DNA of 64,000 nt from Janthinobacterium sp. TB1-E2 (GTDB lineage: Bacteria > Pseudomonadota > Gammaproteobacteria > Burkholderiales > Burkholderiaceae_D). A model generated the notes under the pieces. The model was not told the DNA's origin. It did no database searches and worked only from the letters and a program-made list of their open reading frames with translations. This document shows, in pieces, positions 1-8,608 of this stretch (positions within the stretch are counted from its first letter, which is position 1; each line of letters begins with the position of its first letter). The stretch lies in NCBI RefSeq assembly GCF_036885605.1, contig NZ_CP142523.1, forward strand, positions 3,968,001 through 4,032,000. The letters run 5' to 3'. The position numbers and the translations under genes were made by a program.

Positions 1-14
1 ACAGCATGCTGATA

Positions 15-461
15 TCAGTCCGTCGTTTCGGCAGGCCAGTCGCGGATATACGCTTTGAGCATCTGGTTTTCAAAGCTTTGCGCTTCGAGCACGGCGCGCG
101 CCACGTCGTAGAAGGAGATGACGCCCAGCAGGGTCTTGGCGTTCATGACGGGCAGGTAGCGCGCATGTTTTTCCAGCATGATGCGGCGCACTTCGTTGAC
201 TTCCGTGTCGGGGGTGACGGTGATCGGGTGGTCATCCATGTGCTTGCGCACGGTGCCGCCGCCGATCTGGCCCGCGTTTTCATGCAGCGCGTTCAACACT
301 TCGCGGAAGGTCAGCATGCCGACCAGGTCGCCAAATTCCATGACCACCAGCGAACCGATGTCTTTTTCAGCCATGGTATTGGCCGCGTCAAGCAGGGGCT
401 GGTCAGGCGTGACCGTGTAGAGAATATTGCCCTTGACTTGGAGAATTTCAGATACTTTCAT
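15..461 (-). CDS. CBS domain-pair protein
   Basis: A 148-residue protein made almost entirely of two CBS motifs, roughly residues 10-65 and 75-130. Visible signatures are the DIGSLVVM strand of the first repeat, and the HARYLPVM strand followed by LLGVISFYDVAR of the second. Stand-alone CBS pairs of this size form a Bateman module that usually binds adenosine nucleotides and senses energy state; the partner is unknown here. The ATG at 461 gives the normal N-terminus for this family (MKVSEILQ), although no good Shine-Dalgarno sequence precedes it. It is followed by the window edge and preceded by a gene on the same strand 128 bases away, so it is probably its own unit. The fold assignment is firm; the ligand is not visible. 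Confidence 0.9.
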   Translation of the reverse strand: MKVSEILQVKGNILYTVTPDQPLLDAANTMAEKDIGSLVVMEFGDLVGMLTFREVLNALHENAGQIGGGTVRKHMDDHPITVTPDTEVNEVRRIMLEKHARYLPVMNAKTLLGVISFYDVARAVLEAQSFENQMLKAYIRDWPAETTD

Positions 462-549
462 ATTGGCCGTCCTGTCCGCGTGATTGGTATTTTAGTTATT
501 CTAGCCCTTACTGCGACTGTAGCCTATGCCTGCGGAAAAATCCAGCCTT

Positions 550-580
550 GCGCGCAATCAAATCGAGGGGGATTGCGCGC
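550..580 (-). terminator. Stem-loop after the 2OG oxygenase gene
   Basis: A perfect 10-base inverted repeat (GCGCGCAATC at 550-559 and its complement at 571-580, 11-base loop) lies 9 bases beyond the stop codon of the 2OG oxygenase. On the minus strand the hairpin is followed within 10 bases by a short ATTTTT run. It could be a weak intrinsic terminator; the T run is short and displaced from the stem. Confidence 0.45.
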
Positions 581-589
581 CACCTTCCA

Positions 590-1213
590 TCACGCGCGGC
601 GGCGGAACCACCCTGCGATGGAGAGGCGCTGGCGCGCCGTCGGCAGCACTTCGTGCAGCATCTCGCCCGACATGAACATGGCCATGCGGCCCGCTTGCGG
701 CAGGATGTCCACCACGGGCGCGCCTTGCGGATGCAGACGCAGCGCGCCGCCGTGCTCGGGCAGCCAGTCGTCGTTCAGGTACAGCACGACGGACACGGTG
801 CGCTTGTCGTCGTCGCGGAAACGGTCAAGATGGGCCCGGTAAAAGGCGCCCGGCGCGTACAGCGCGAAATGGCTTTCGTATTCTTCCAGCCCCAGGAACA
901 GCTCGCGGTTGAGCATGCAGCGCAGCGTTTCCATGTGTGCCAGGTAGCGGTCGCACGCCTCGGAACGGCCTATTTCCAGCCATTCGATATGGTCGCCGCG
1001 GATATCGGGCTGCAGCAGCGGCGCATGACCGCTGCCCACGCCGGCACCTTTCATCTTGCCGCTGAGCATGGATTGCACGCATTCGGCGGCCAGCTGGCGG
1101 CTCAGTTCAGGGGAGATAAAATGCTCTTGCATGAGCCAGCCTGCCTGGCACAGGCCGTCGACGATAGAGAGTCCGGGAACGGCAAGGGAGCCGTCGAACG
1201 ATATTGCGGGCAT
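590..1213 (-). CDS. 2OG-Fe(II) oxygenase family protein
   Basis: A 207-residue non-haem iron, 2-oxoglutarate-dependent dioxygenase. The iron-binding facial triad is visible as the HLD of AHLDRFRDD and the distal His of MLHEVLP. The Arg of RQRLSIAGWF is placed to bind 2-oxoglutarate. The segment VSVVLYLND between them is typical of the prolyl-4-hydroxylase-like branch (SM-20/PiuC type). The frame is open further upstream, but the ATG at 1213 has a good AGGAAAGA ribosome site, so I chose it. The substrate is unknown; relatives hydroxylate proteins or small molecules. It reads away from the sulfhydrylase gene, with 285 bases between the two starts, and is monocistronic as far as I can see. Confidence 0.85.
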   Translation of the reverse strand: MPAISFDGSLAVPGLSIVDGLCQAGWLMQEHFISPELSRQLAAECVQSMLSGKMKGAGVGSGHAPLLQPDIRGDHIEWLEIGRSEACDRYLAHMETLRCMLNRELFLGLEEYESHFALYAPGAFYRAHLDRFRDDDKRTVSVVLYLNDDWLPEHGGALRLHPQGAPVVDILPQAGRMAMFMSGEMLHEVLPTARQRLSIAGWFRRRA

Positions 1214-1498
1214 AAAATCTTTCCTGGTGGACTTGCGATGAGAGTTCGCCTGAAGCCCAGGAATTCGCTGGCACGTAGCCGCCTTCCCTGCGGCGCGGCG
1301 CACGCGCACAGGTCAAACAGCCCGAATATCACTGATCCGGTATCCTACCACCGCCCTGCCTTGCCGGTCACTTTTTTTACACTTCAGGTTACACGCCCTG
1401 CCCGCCAGCACGGCGCCATGCGCCCTGCACAGGAGCCCTTTTGCTCCGCTGCAAATCAGGTTACGATCTTGCCACTATAAAAACTTGGCGGAGACACC

Positions 1499-2809
1499 AT
1501 GAGCGGCCCGAAATACCCCGGTTTCGATACTTTATCCCTGCATGCGGGCGCCGCGCCCGATCCGGCCACGGGCGCACGCGCCACGCCCATCCATTTCACG
1601 TCCTCGTTTGCCCTCAAGAGTTCGGAACATGCGGCTTCGCTATTCAATATGGAGCGGGCCGGCCACGTCTACTCGCGCATCTCGAATCCCACGAACGCCG
1701 TGCTGGAAGAGCGCATCGCCGCACTGGAAGGGGGCGTGGCCGGCATCGCCACGGCCAGCGGCCAGGCCGCCATGCACCTGGGCCTGTCCACCATCGCCGG
1801 CGCCGGTTCGCACATCGTTGCCTCGCGCGCCCTGTACGGCGGCTCGCACAACCTGCTGGCCTACACACTGAAACGCTTCGGCATCGAGACGACCTTTGTC
1901 GACCCGCGCGACGTGGACTCTTGGCGCGCCGCCATCCGCCCGAATACCAAGATACTGTTCGCGGAAACCCTGGGCAATCCAGGTCTCGACGTGCTGGACA
2001 TCCCCCGGATTGCCGCCCTGGCGCACGAACACCACTTGCCGCTGATGCTCGATTCGACATTTACCACGCCGTATCTGCTGCGCCCTTTCGAGCATGGCGC
2101 CGACCTGGTGTTCCACTCGGCCACCAAATTCCTGTGCGGGCACGGCACGGCCATCGGCGGCTTGCTCGTCGATGGCGGCACCTTTGACTGGCAAACGGCG
2201 TACGACAAGACGGGCCGTTTCGCCGAACTGTGCGAACCGTATGAAGGCTTCCACGGCATGGTCTTCGCCGAGGAATCGACGGTGGCACCGTTCGCCCTGC
2301 GCGCGCGGCGCGAAGGCTTGCGCGATTTCGGCGCCGTCATGAGCCCGCACAATGCCTTCGCCATCCTGCAGGGCATCGAAACCCTGGGCCTGCGCATGGA
2401 CCGCCACGTGGCCAACACGCGCAAGGTGATCGATTTCCTGCTGGCCAATCCGGCCGTGGAATCCGTGTCCTATCCGGAGCTGCCCTCGCACCCCGATTAC
2501 GAACTGGCGAAAACCCTGCTGCCGAAAGGCGCGGGCGGCGTGTTCACGTTCCGCCTGCGCGGCGACCGTGCGGCCGGCCAGCGCTTTGTTGACAGCCTGA
2601 AGATCTTCTCGCACCTGGCCAATGTGGGCGACGCCAAGTCGCTCGTCATCCATCCCGCCTCCACCACGCACTTCCGCGTGCCCGACGACCAGCTGGCCCA
2701 GGCGGGCATCACGCAGGGCACCATGCGCTTGTCCGTGGGACTGGAAGACGCGGACGATTTGATCGAAGACCTGGCCCGTGGCCTGAAACTGTCGCAGAAA
2801 GGCGCCTGA
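1499..2809 (+). CDS. metY: O-acetylhomoserine/O-succinylhomoserine sulfhydrylase
   Basis: A 436-residue PLP enzyme of the Cys/Met metabolism family. It should combine O-acetyl- (or O-succinyl-) homoserine with sulfide to give homocysteine in direct methionine synthesis. The Schiff-base lysine is K210 in HSATKFLCGHG, and the N-terminal part carries the YSRISNPT motif that contacts PLP phosphate. The length and the inserted region after the lysine (WQTAYDKTGRF, EPYEGFHG) fit MetY/MET17 rather than the shorter MetB or MetC enzymes. GGCGGAG lies 6-12 bases before the ATG. The next gene starts one base after its stop, so the two are co-transcribed and probably translationally coupled. I cannot tell the acetyl from the succinyl donor by eye. 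Confidence 0.9.
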   Translation: MSGPKYPGFDTLSLHAGAAPDPATGARATPIHFTSSFALKSSEHAASLFNMERAGHVYSRISNPTNAVLEERIAALEGGVAGIATASGQAAMHLGLSTIAGAGSHIVASRALYGGSHNLLAYTLKRFGIETTFVDPRDVDSWRAAIRPNTKILFAETLGNPGLDVLDIPRIAALAHEHHLPLMLDSTFTTPYLLRPFEHGADLVFHSATKFLCGHGTAIGGLLVDGGTFDWQTAYDKTGRFAELCEPYEGFHGMVFAEESTVAPFALRARREGLRDFGAVMSPHNAFAILQGIETLGLRMDRHVANTRKVIDFLLANPAVESVSYPELPSHPDYELAKTLLPKGAGGVFTFRLRGDRAAGQRFVDSLKIFSHLANVGDAKSLVIHPASTTHFRVPDDQLAQAGITQGTMRLSVGLEDADDLIEDLARGLKLSQKGA

Positions 2810-2810
2810 G

Positions 2811-3623
2811 ATGCTGTTCACCATCGACAATACCGTCGCCTACTGCTACACGGGCGGCAAGGCTTTTAACCCACATCAGCCCACGGCCGTCTTCATCCAC
2901 GGCGCGCAGAACGACCACTCCGTGTGGGCGCTGCAAACGCGCTATTTTGCCCACCATGGCTGGAACGTGCTGGCCGTCGACTTGCCAGGCCACGGGCGCA
3001 GCCTGGGCGCGGCGAAAAGCAGCGTTGAAGAGCTGGCGCGCTGGATACTGGCCGTGCTGGACGCTGCCGGCGCGGCCAAGGCCATGCTGATCGGCCACAG
3101 CATGGGCTCATTAATCGCGCTGGAAGCGGCATTCCTCGCGCCCGATCGGGTCAGCCACCTGGCCATGCTGGGCTCCACCTATCCGATGAAGGTCTCGCCG
3201 GCGCTGCTGGAAACGTCATTGAACGACGAACAGGCGGCCATCGACATGGTCAATATCTGGTCGCACTCGTCGATCGCGCAAAAGCCGTCGTTCCCCGGCC
3301 CCGGCTTCTATGCCATGGGCGGCGCGCGGCGCCTGAAACAGCGCATCGCCGCCCTCAACCCCGATCACGTGTTTCATACGGATTTTTATGCATGCAATGC
3401 CTACGCGAACGGCGAAATCGCCGCCGCTTCGGTACACTGCCCCACTTTATTCATTTTCGGCGCGCGCGACATGATGACGCCGCCCAAATCGACCCGGCTG
3501 CTGACCACGTCAATAGCGCATGGCACCGTGGTGCAGGTCGACAGCGGGCACGAATTGATGGCCGAGCAGCCCGACGCCGTGCTCGACGCACTGTTTGCGT
3601 TTGCGCAAACGGCAGCGGCATGA
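2811..3623 (+). CDS. Alpha/beta-fold hydrolase
   Basis: A 270-residue alpha/beta hydrolase. The nucleophile elbow is GHSMGS with Ser97, the oxyanion region is HGAQNDHSVW near residue 30, and the general-base His sits in DSGHELMAEQP near the C-terminus. No signal peptide is present, so it should be cytosolic. Its start lies one base after the sulfhydrylase stop, which suggests coupling, although nothing in the sequence links it to methionine synthesis. MetX-type homoserine acyltransferases are also alpha/beta hydrolases, but they are longer and carry other motifs, so I do not call it MetX. The substrate is unknown; relatives are esterases, lactonases or C-C hydrolases. Confidence 0.85.
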   Translation: MLFTIDNTVAYCYTGGKAFNPHQPTAVFIHGAQNDHSVWALQTRYFAHHGWNVLAVDLPGHGRSLGAAKSSVEELARWILAVLDAAGAAKAMLIGHSMGSLIALEAAFLAPDRVSHLAMLGSTYPMKVSPALLETSLNDEQAAIDMVNIWSHSSIAQKPSFPGPGFYAMGGARRLKQRIAALNPDHVFHTDFYACNAYANGEIAAASVHCPTLFIFGARDMMTPPKSTRLLTTSIAHGTVVQVDSGHELMAEQPDAVLDALFAFAQTAAA

Positions 3624-3642
3624 ACGCTTTTTTTTAGGATAG

Positions 3643-5040
3643 ATGCACATGTTGTTGAATACCCTGTTCGATGAATTGACTGGCCGCGGCAGCGGCACGG
3701 AAGCGGCGCGGCACGAACGCTACAACTGGCTGGAACAGCTGCGCTGCGCCAACCCGCAAGCGGACGAAAACGGCCCCATGGCGGGCATCCCCGGCCACCA
3801 CTGGTACCGGCTGCCGCAGGCGCTGGCCGTGGCAGGCCAGCAAACGGACCTCCTGGTCGGCACCCTGAACGCGCAATACCTGGTCTTCGCGGGCCGCCAC
3901 GCGGCGGCATTCGCGGCCGAACTGGGACTGCAATACGACGCCAACAACCGCATCGACCGCCCCGGTGGCATCGATGAACTGCTCGACGCCTATGAAGAAC
4001 AGGCCGACGGCCGCTGGACCACCTTGCCGAATGAACCGCCAGCGCCACCGCTGGCCGGCTGGGACGATGTGTACTTCCGCGTGCGCGACCTCAGTGACGG
4101 CAAGGCCATCCAGAGCGTAACCACCATCGCCTACGAAAGCAGCCGCTTTCCCGGCTACACCTTGCTGGGCACGACCCTGGTAGGCGCGGGCGCCATCGCG
4201 CACGACGACGAGACGGCGCAATATTTGCAGCAAGTGTTCGCCGACTGGGCCATCCAGCGCGCTTGCGCCGACGCCTGCCCGGTTTCGTCCACGCCCTGGC
4301 CTTGCACGCCGCGCCAGACGCCGCCCGCACCGTTCGATTTTGCCCGCAACCTCGCCTACCTCGACGCCTTGCTGGCCGCCTACGCACGCGCACAGACGCA
4401 GGCGGAAGACGACGGCGGCGACGCGGCCTACTGGGCATGCGCGGCCGCCAGCACGGCTTACCAGGTATTCTCGCTGCGCTACACGGCAGGCTTGCCCTTG
4501 CCGGAAGTGGAGCGAGCGCTGGAAGCGGCCGTCGCCGCCTGCGAGACGGCGCGCGCGGCCCTGGCTGCGGCCTACGATGACGATACCTTGCCCGCCTTCG
4601 ACTTCGAACAGTTGACCGATTACGCGCGCACCCTGCAGCTGCTGGGCGCTACCCTGCTGTTCGGCCGCCGCGACCTGACCATGCGCCTGGCCGCCCTGCA
4701 AACGGCCTTCGATGGCGAAGACGGCGTGTACGAAGCGCTGCTGTCGGCTGTCGACCCGCAGCGTCCCGCCGTCGACGAATGGTATTTCGCCGAGCCGTAT
4801 ACCGCCCTGTACGACTGCCTGGACGCAGAAGACCCGGCGCAACAGCTCGAGCACTTGCGCCACTACCTGGCCAGCTGGCACGGTGCGCTGGTCCACGAGG
4901 ACTGGTTCAACGGCCATTTGCGCGCGCAGGGACTGGGCGGCTACTACGGCCTGTGGGCCTTCGAGGCAGCCGCCGCGGCCAAGCAGCTGGGCCTAGAGCG
5001 CGGCGCGCTGGCGCACTGGCTCATGCCGCCGTCGCCCTGA
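3643..5040 (+). CDS. PoNi-like (DUF1910/DUF1911) immunity-type protein
   Basis: A 465-residue soluble protein. The N-terminal 200 residues have no fold I recognise. The C-terminal half resembles the DUF1910-DUF1911 pair of PoNi proteins, which neutralise PoNe DNase toxins. The helical stretch around 230-300 matches the first part, and the closing segment GGYYGLWAFEAAAAAKQLGL matches the conserved end of the second. Two start codons compete: ATG 3643 has AGGA only 3 bases upstream, while ATG 3649 has it at 9 bases, the better spacing. The next gene, a WG-repeat protein, starts 26 bases downstream. No PoNe-like toxin is present nearby, so if this is an immunity protein it is an orphan. The family call rests on pattern resemblance. 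Confidence 0.6.
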   Translation: MHMLLNTLFDELTGRGSGTEAARHERYNWLEQLRCANPQADENGPMAGIPGHHWYRLPQALAVAGQQTDLLVGTLNAQYLVFAGRHAAAFAAELGLQYDANNRIDRPGGIDELLDAYEEQADGRWTTLPNEPPAPPLAGWDDVYFRVRDLSDGKAIQSVTTIAYESSRFPGYTLLGTTLVGAGAIAHDDETAQYLQQVFADWAIQRACADACPVSSTPWPCTPRQTPPAPFDFARNLAYLDALLAAYARAQTQAEDDGGDAAYWACAAASTAYQVFSLRYTAGLPLPEVERALEAAVAACETARAALAAAYDDDTLPAFDFEQLTDYARTLQLLGATLLFGRRDLTMRLAALQTAFDGEDGVYEALLSAVDPQRPAVDEWYFAEPYTALYDCLDAEDPAQQLEHLRHYLASWHGALVHEDWFNGHLRAQGLGGYYGLWAFEAAAAAKQLGLERGALAHWLMPPSP

Positions 5041-5066
5041 TCCCCCAACATTTTTAACGAAGAGAC

Positions 5067-7067
5067 ATGATCAATACCGCAGCCCTGTTCAGCACCGCCT
5101 TTTTACCCGGCCAGGCCGGCTTCGATACCGACGCAATCACGGGCCTGGCCGAGTGGCGGCTGGACGTACCTACGCTGTTCAAGCTGCTCGTCGGCGCCGG
5201 CACGCAAGCTGTCGCCTGGCCCATCTACGGCGATGGCGAAGACTGCCCCTGCGTACTGGCCGCGCCAATGGCGCAGGCGCAGGCCAGCTGGCAAGCGTTG
5301 TCCGCCCTGATGGACAGGCCACGCGACGCGGCCGCCATCGTCGCGCGCGGCGCCATCAGCGCCCTGCTGGCGGGCGGCCAGCCGTGGCTGATCCTCGATG
5401 GCGTGCAGCTGATCGCGCACGATATCGGCACGCCGGACTACACCGTCGCGCTCGACGCCCTGCGCGCCGAAGCGCAAATGCTGCACTCCGCCCTGCTGCG
5501 CGGCGACCGGGACGCGCTGGCGCCGTTGCTGACCATCGGCGCCGCATCGCCGGCCAGCGGCTACTGGTCGGCCACTGCCAGCGCGCAGCTGGCCGATGTC
5601 GAGGAACTGGGCGCGGACGAACTGCCGTTCCTGCAAGGCCTGGAAGTGGTGGGCTGGGAAGAAGACGCGCTGTGCTATGAAGTGAGCACCGCCGGCGAAC
5701 CGGACGTCACCGGCCTGGTCACGCCGTATGGCCGCTGGATCGTGCCGCTGTCGCAGCGCTATGTGGACCTGGGCGTTTATTATGCGGACGATGGCTGGAT
5801 CACCTTTGCCACGGCGGACGCGCCCGACGCGCACGGCGTCATGGACTTGAATGGCACGCTGGTGCTGCCGCCCGCCCCCGGTGCCCTGTACGTGATCAGC
5901 CCCCACCTGCTGCAGAGAATCGATCCGGACGGCGCCAGCCGCCTGCTGCGCCTGCCCGACGGCGCGCTGCTCATCGACAGGGTGGATAACATATGCCTGC
6001 GCGAAGATGGCTTGATCGACATCAAGCGCCAGACAGACCAGGCTGACGATGACAACAAACGCAATGTGTATGGCGTGGTCGACAAGATGGGCAAGGTCGT
6101 GGTGCCGCCAGCCTACAGCTCCGTGCAGGATTTCGGCACGAAGAAAAAGATCGCCATCGTCAGCCAGCGCATCGACGGGCGCTTCCTGTTTGGCCTGGCG
6201 AATAACCAGGGCGAGCTGCTGGCGCCGTGCCAGTACGAAGCCATCGATTGCGCCACCACCTCGTCGCCACCGAAGCTGCGCAAGAACCGGATCTTCGCCA
6301 TCGATGCGCAAGGCCTCGCCTGCATGCTGACCCTCGATGGAAAACCGGCTTTCACGCCGCTGTACCCACCGGCCCACCATCTGCGCGGCGTAGCCGTGCA
6401 AAGCGACTTTTTATATGTGGTGAAAGATGGCATGGCCTGGAGCATGGATTTCACGGGCCAGCTGCTGGAACAGTTCGACACCGTGGAGAACTTCAAGGCC
6501 AACATCACGGCGCAGCTCAGCGAAGCCATGGGACTGGGCAAAAAGAAACCGGCCAAGCGCCGCAGCTTCACGCCGGCGCAAATCCTGGCCAAGGCCGACC
6601 GCGGGCAATTGCGCAGCATGGCCGCCCTGCTCTTACAAGGCGATGCGGACCTGGCCGCGCGCTGCGTGGACATCACGCTGGAAGCGCTAGCGGAGGACGA
6701 CCCGGAAGAGGAATACGAAGGCGACTCGCCCGAAGCGGCCTGCTTTTTCCTGCTGTGGTCGACAGCCGCCGATACGCTGGGCCACGGCACCACCCTGGAC
6801 TGGAAATCGGTCGAACAGATCGCCCTCATCGGCCAGCATATCGGCCTGCCCGCGCTGCGGGACTTCCGCTGGGCGGACCAGCAAGACGGCGACGCCATGG
6901 CCGAGGGACTGGCCGCCATTGCCGCCCACCTGGCGCCGCACCAGCTGCGCCTGGTGAACATGCACGGCGGTGAGGATACGTATTATCTGGGCTTGGTGCG
7001 GGCGCAAGATGCGGAAGCGTTCAAGGCAGTGGCGCTGCAGGCGGCCTTGCGGCCGGTCCTGCTATGA
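5067..7067 (+). CDS. WG repeat-containing protein
   Basis: A 666-residue cytosolic protein without signal peptide or membrane spans. The middle part contains WG-type repeats, seen as VTPYGRWIVPLSQRYVDLG, GVVDKMGKVVVPPAYSSV and LANNQGELLAPCQYEAID, spaced some tens of residues apart. The C-terminal third is helical and acidic (EEYEGDSPEA) and shows no known motif. WG repeats form beta-propeller-like scaffolds and are common in bacterial proteins of unknown role, often close to toxin/immunity genes. It follows the PoNi-like gene by 26 bases on the same strand, so they are probably one transcription unit. The repeats are clear; the function is not. Confidence 0.75.
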   Translation: MINTAALFSTAFLPGQAGFDTDAITGLAEWRLDVPTLFKLLVGAGTQAVAWPIYGDGEDCPCVLAAPMAQAQASWQALSALMDRPRDAAAIVARGAISALLAGGQPWLILDGVQLIAHDIGTPDYTVALDALRAEAQMLHSALLRGDRDALAPLLTIGAASPASGYWSATASAQLADVEELGADELPFLQGLEVVGWEEDALCYEVSTAGEPDVTGLVTPYGRWIVPLSQRYVDLGVYYADDGWITFATADAPDAHGVMDLNGTLVLPPAPGALYVISPHLLQRIDPDGASRLLRLPDGALLIDRVDNICLREDGLIDIKRQTDQADDDNKRNVYGVVDKMGKVVVPPAYSSVQDFGTKKKIAIVSQRIDGRFLFGLANNQGELLAPCQYEAIDCATTSSPPKLRKNRIFAIDAQGLACMLTLDGKPAFTPLYPPAHHLRGVAVQSDFLYVVKDGMAWSMDFTGQLLEQFDTVENFKANITAQLSEAMGLGKKKPAKRRSFTPAQILAKADRGQLRSMAALLLQGDADLAARCVDITLEALAEDDPEEEYEGDSPEAACFFLLWSTAADTLGHGTTLDWKSVEQIALIGQHIGLPALRDFRWADQQDGDAMAEGLAAIAAHLAPHQLRLVNMHGGEDTYYLGLVRAQDAEAFKAVALQAALRPVLL

Positions 7068-7088
7068 GGGATTGCCGGCCCGTCGTCT

Positions 7089-8486
7089 TTATTTGGCGGA
7101 ACGATCAAATATCGCCTTGTCAAAACGCAGGGTAATGACTTCGGTGTCGTCCGGTTTGCCTGGCTTGCGGCCGTCTTCACCCGGGTAGTTCGTGTCGATT
7201 GCCACGACCAGCGTCTGGGCGTCGAGTACTTCGACGCTCTCCACCGAGTCGAAAGGCATGCTGAACTTACCCACGGGCATATTGCTCACCTGCCCGCCTA
7301 TGCCTTTGGGGTCGGAGATGTTCAGCAAGTCCACCAACAGCGTTTTCTTGAGCGCGCCGTCAGCGTCTTTTTCTTTCAAGTCCACCAGGTACAGGCGCTT
7401 GATCACGGCCTTGGCGCCCCAGAAGCCATCGCGTTCGATCAGCACGAACTTGCTGCCGCCGACATTGGTCATGTCGCCGATCACGACGCCATTGTCCTTG
7501 ACCGCACCATCCTTGCGGTACACGAGGTTCTTGCCCGTGTAGCGCATGGTGCCGGGGTCGAACTCGAAGATGTTCAGGTAGCGCTCATCGGCTGCGACGG
7601 GCCGCAGCGACGGGTCGCTTGGCGCCGCTTCCGGCACCGCGTAGAGCAGGCTGCGGTCGGCGTTGTAGGCCAGGCTTTCGAAGCCGCGGCTGCCTGACAA
7701 GGTGATGCTGGCGCCCTTGCCCAGCACTTCCGGGTTGGCCGGGCTGCGCAGGAAAGGATGGGGAACCGGGTCGCCCATCAGCGTACCGTTTTTGTCGAAG
7801 TGCAGGATATAGGGGCCGAATTCCTCGCCTACGAAGTAAGTACCGTCGGCAGCGCGCGCGAGCGACTCGATGTCGAAATCAAAACCGGTCAGCAAGCGGC
7901 CAGCGCGAATGCGCGCATCCACGGCGATACCGCTGTCGGCAAAGACCAGGCCGCCGGTGGTGTTGCTGGGGTAGTTGACGTAGTCGGCCGTGATTTTCAG
8001 ATCGACGCCCTTGCCATCGTTTAAGAAACCCTTGGCGTCGTTGAAGGCCAGGAAGCTGTTGAGCTTGATGCTGCCAGGCGTCTTGCTGGCGTCAGCGGCC
8101 GTGCGGAAGTTGATGCTGGCGTTATACAGGCCGAGCACGAAATCGGCCGAATTGCCCTTGGCGCCATAGCCATTGTCGGCCATGGCAGTCCAGCTGCCGT
8201 CGTCATTCCTGAGCAGCGCGGAAAAGCCGGGAATCGGCACGCCACTGGCAAACGGCGGGGTGACGCCCAGCACTGCGGCTGTGAACTGTCCCGTAACCGG
8301 CCCTGGCCAGCGCGCCGTGTCAGGCAACGCTGCCCAGCCGGCAAGCTGGTGCGGCAGGCCTTCCCCGTCCTTGGGCGCAGCCTCAGGAGCGGCAGAGGAA
8401 CTGCCGCCGCAGGCAGCGAGCACGCCGCTGACCACCACGATGGCCAGGCCGCGGCACACATTCAAACCGCTCAAATGACAACGCAT
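7089..8486 (-). CDS. Esterase-like activity of phytase family lipoprotein
   Basis: A 465-residue exported protein. The N-terminus has a basic start, a hydrophobic stretch and the lipobox LAAC followed by GGSSS, so it should be a lipoprotein. The body matches the phytase-like beta-propeller family described as 'esterase-like activity of phytase', with segments such as SALLRNDDGSWTAMADNGYG, SRGFESLAYNADRSLLYAVPE and VESVEVLDAQTLVVAIDTNYPG. Members act in the periplasm or at the outer membrane on phosphate esters or related substrates, but few are tested. It lies convergent to the WG gene with a 21-base gap and no obvious terminator. The family call is firm; the reaction is not shown. Confidence 0.85.
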   Translation of the reverse strand: MRCHLSGLNVCRGLAIVVVSGVLAACGGSSSAAPEAAPKDGEGLPHQLAGWAALPDTARWPGPVTGQFTAAVLGVTPPFASGVPIPGFSALLRNDDGSWTAMADNGYGAKGNSADFVLGLYNASINFRTAADASKTPGSIKLNSFLAFNDAKGFLNDGKGVDLKITADYVNYPSNTTGGLVFADSGIAVDARIRAGRLLTGFDFDIESLARAADGTYFVGEEFGPYILHFDKNGTLMGDPVPHPFLRSPANPEVLGKGASITLSGSRGFESLAYNADRSLLYAVPEAAPSDPSLRPVAADERYLNIFEFDPGTMRYTGKNLVYRKDGAVKDNGVVIGDMTNVGGSKFVLIERDGFWGAKAVIKRLYLVDLKEKDADGALKKTLLVDLLNISDPKGIGGQVSNMPVGKFSMPFDSVESVEVLDAQTLVVAIDTNYPGEDGRKPGKPDDTEVITLRFDKAIFDRSAK

Positions 8487-8608
8487 ATTTGCTTCCTCAA
8501 CAAGATGAATGAAGAGGAAAGCTTACCGGCCTTCGGTGACCAGTTTATGACATGCTCGCCCTATCGTGCGGGGCATAGGCCGGCAAGGAAGCACGCGGCC
8601 GGGGCCCG

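Noticed and set aside
1268-1282. TGGCACG near 1268 considered as another sigma-54 promoter
   Set aside because: The -12 element reads CGCC instead of TTGC at the required spacing.
1214-1498. Search for a SAM riboswitch before metY
   Set aside because: No known SAM-binding motif or terminator-type hairpin is evident; only a weak 5-bp stem near 1431-1447.
2811-3623. Alpha/beta hydrolase next to the sulfhydrylase considered as MetX
   Set aside because: At 270 residues it is too short and lacks the MetX-type motifs and length (about 380).
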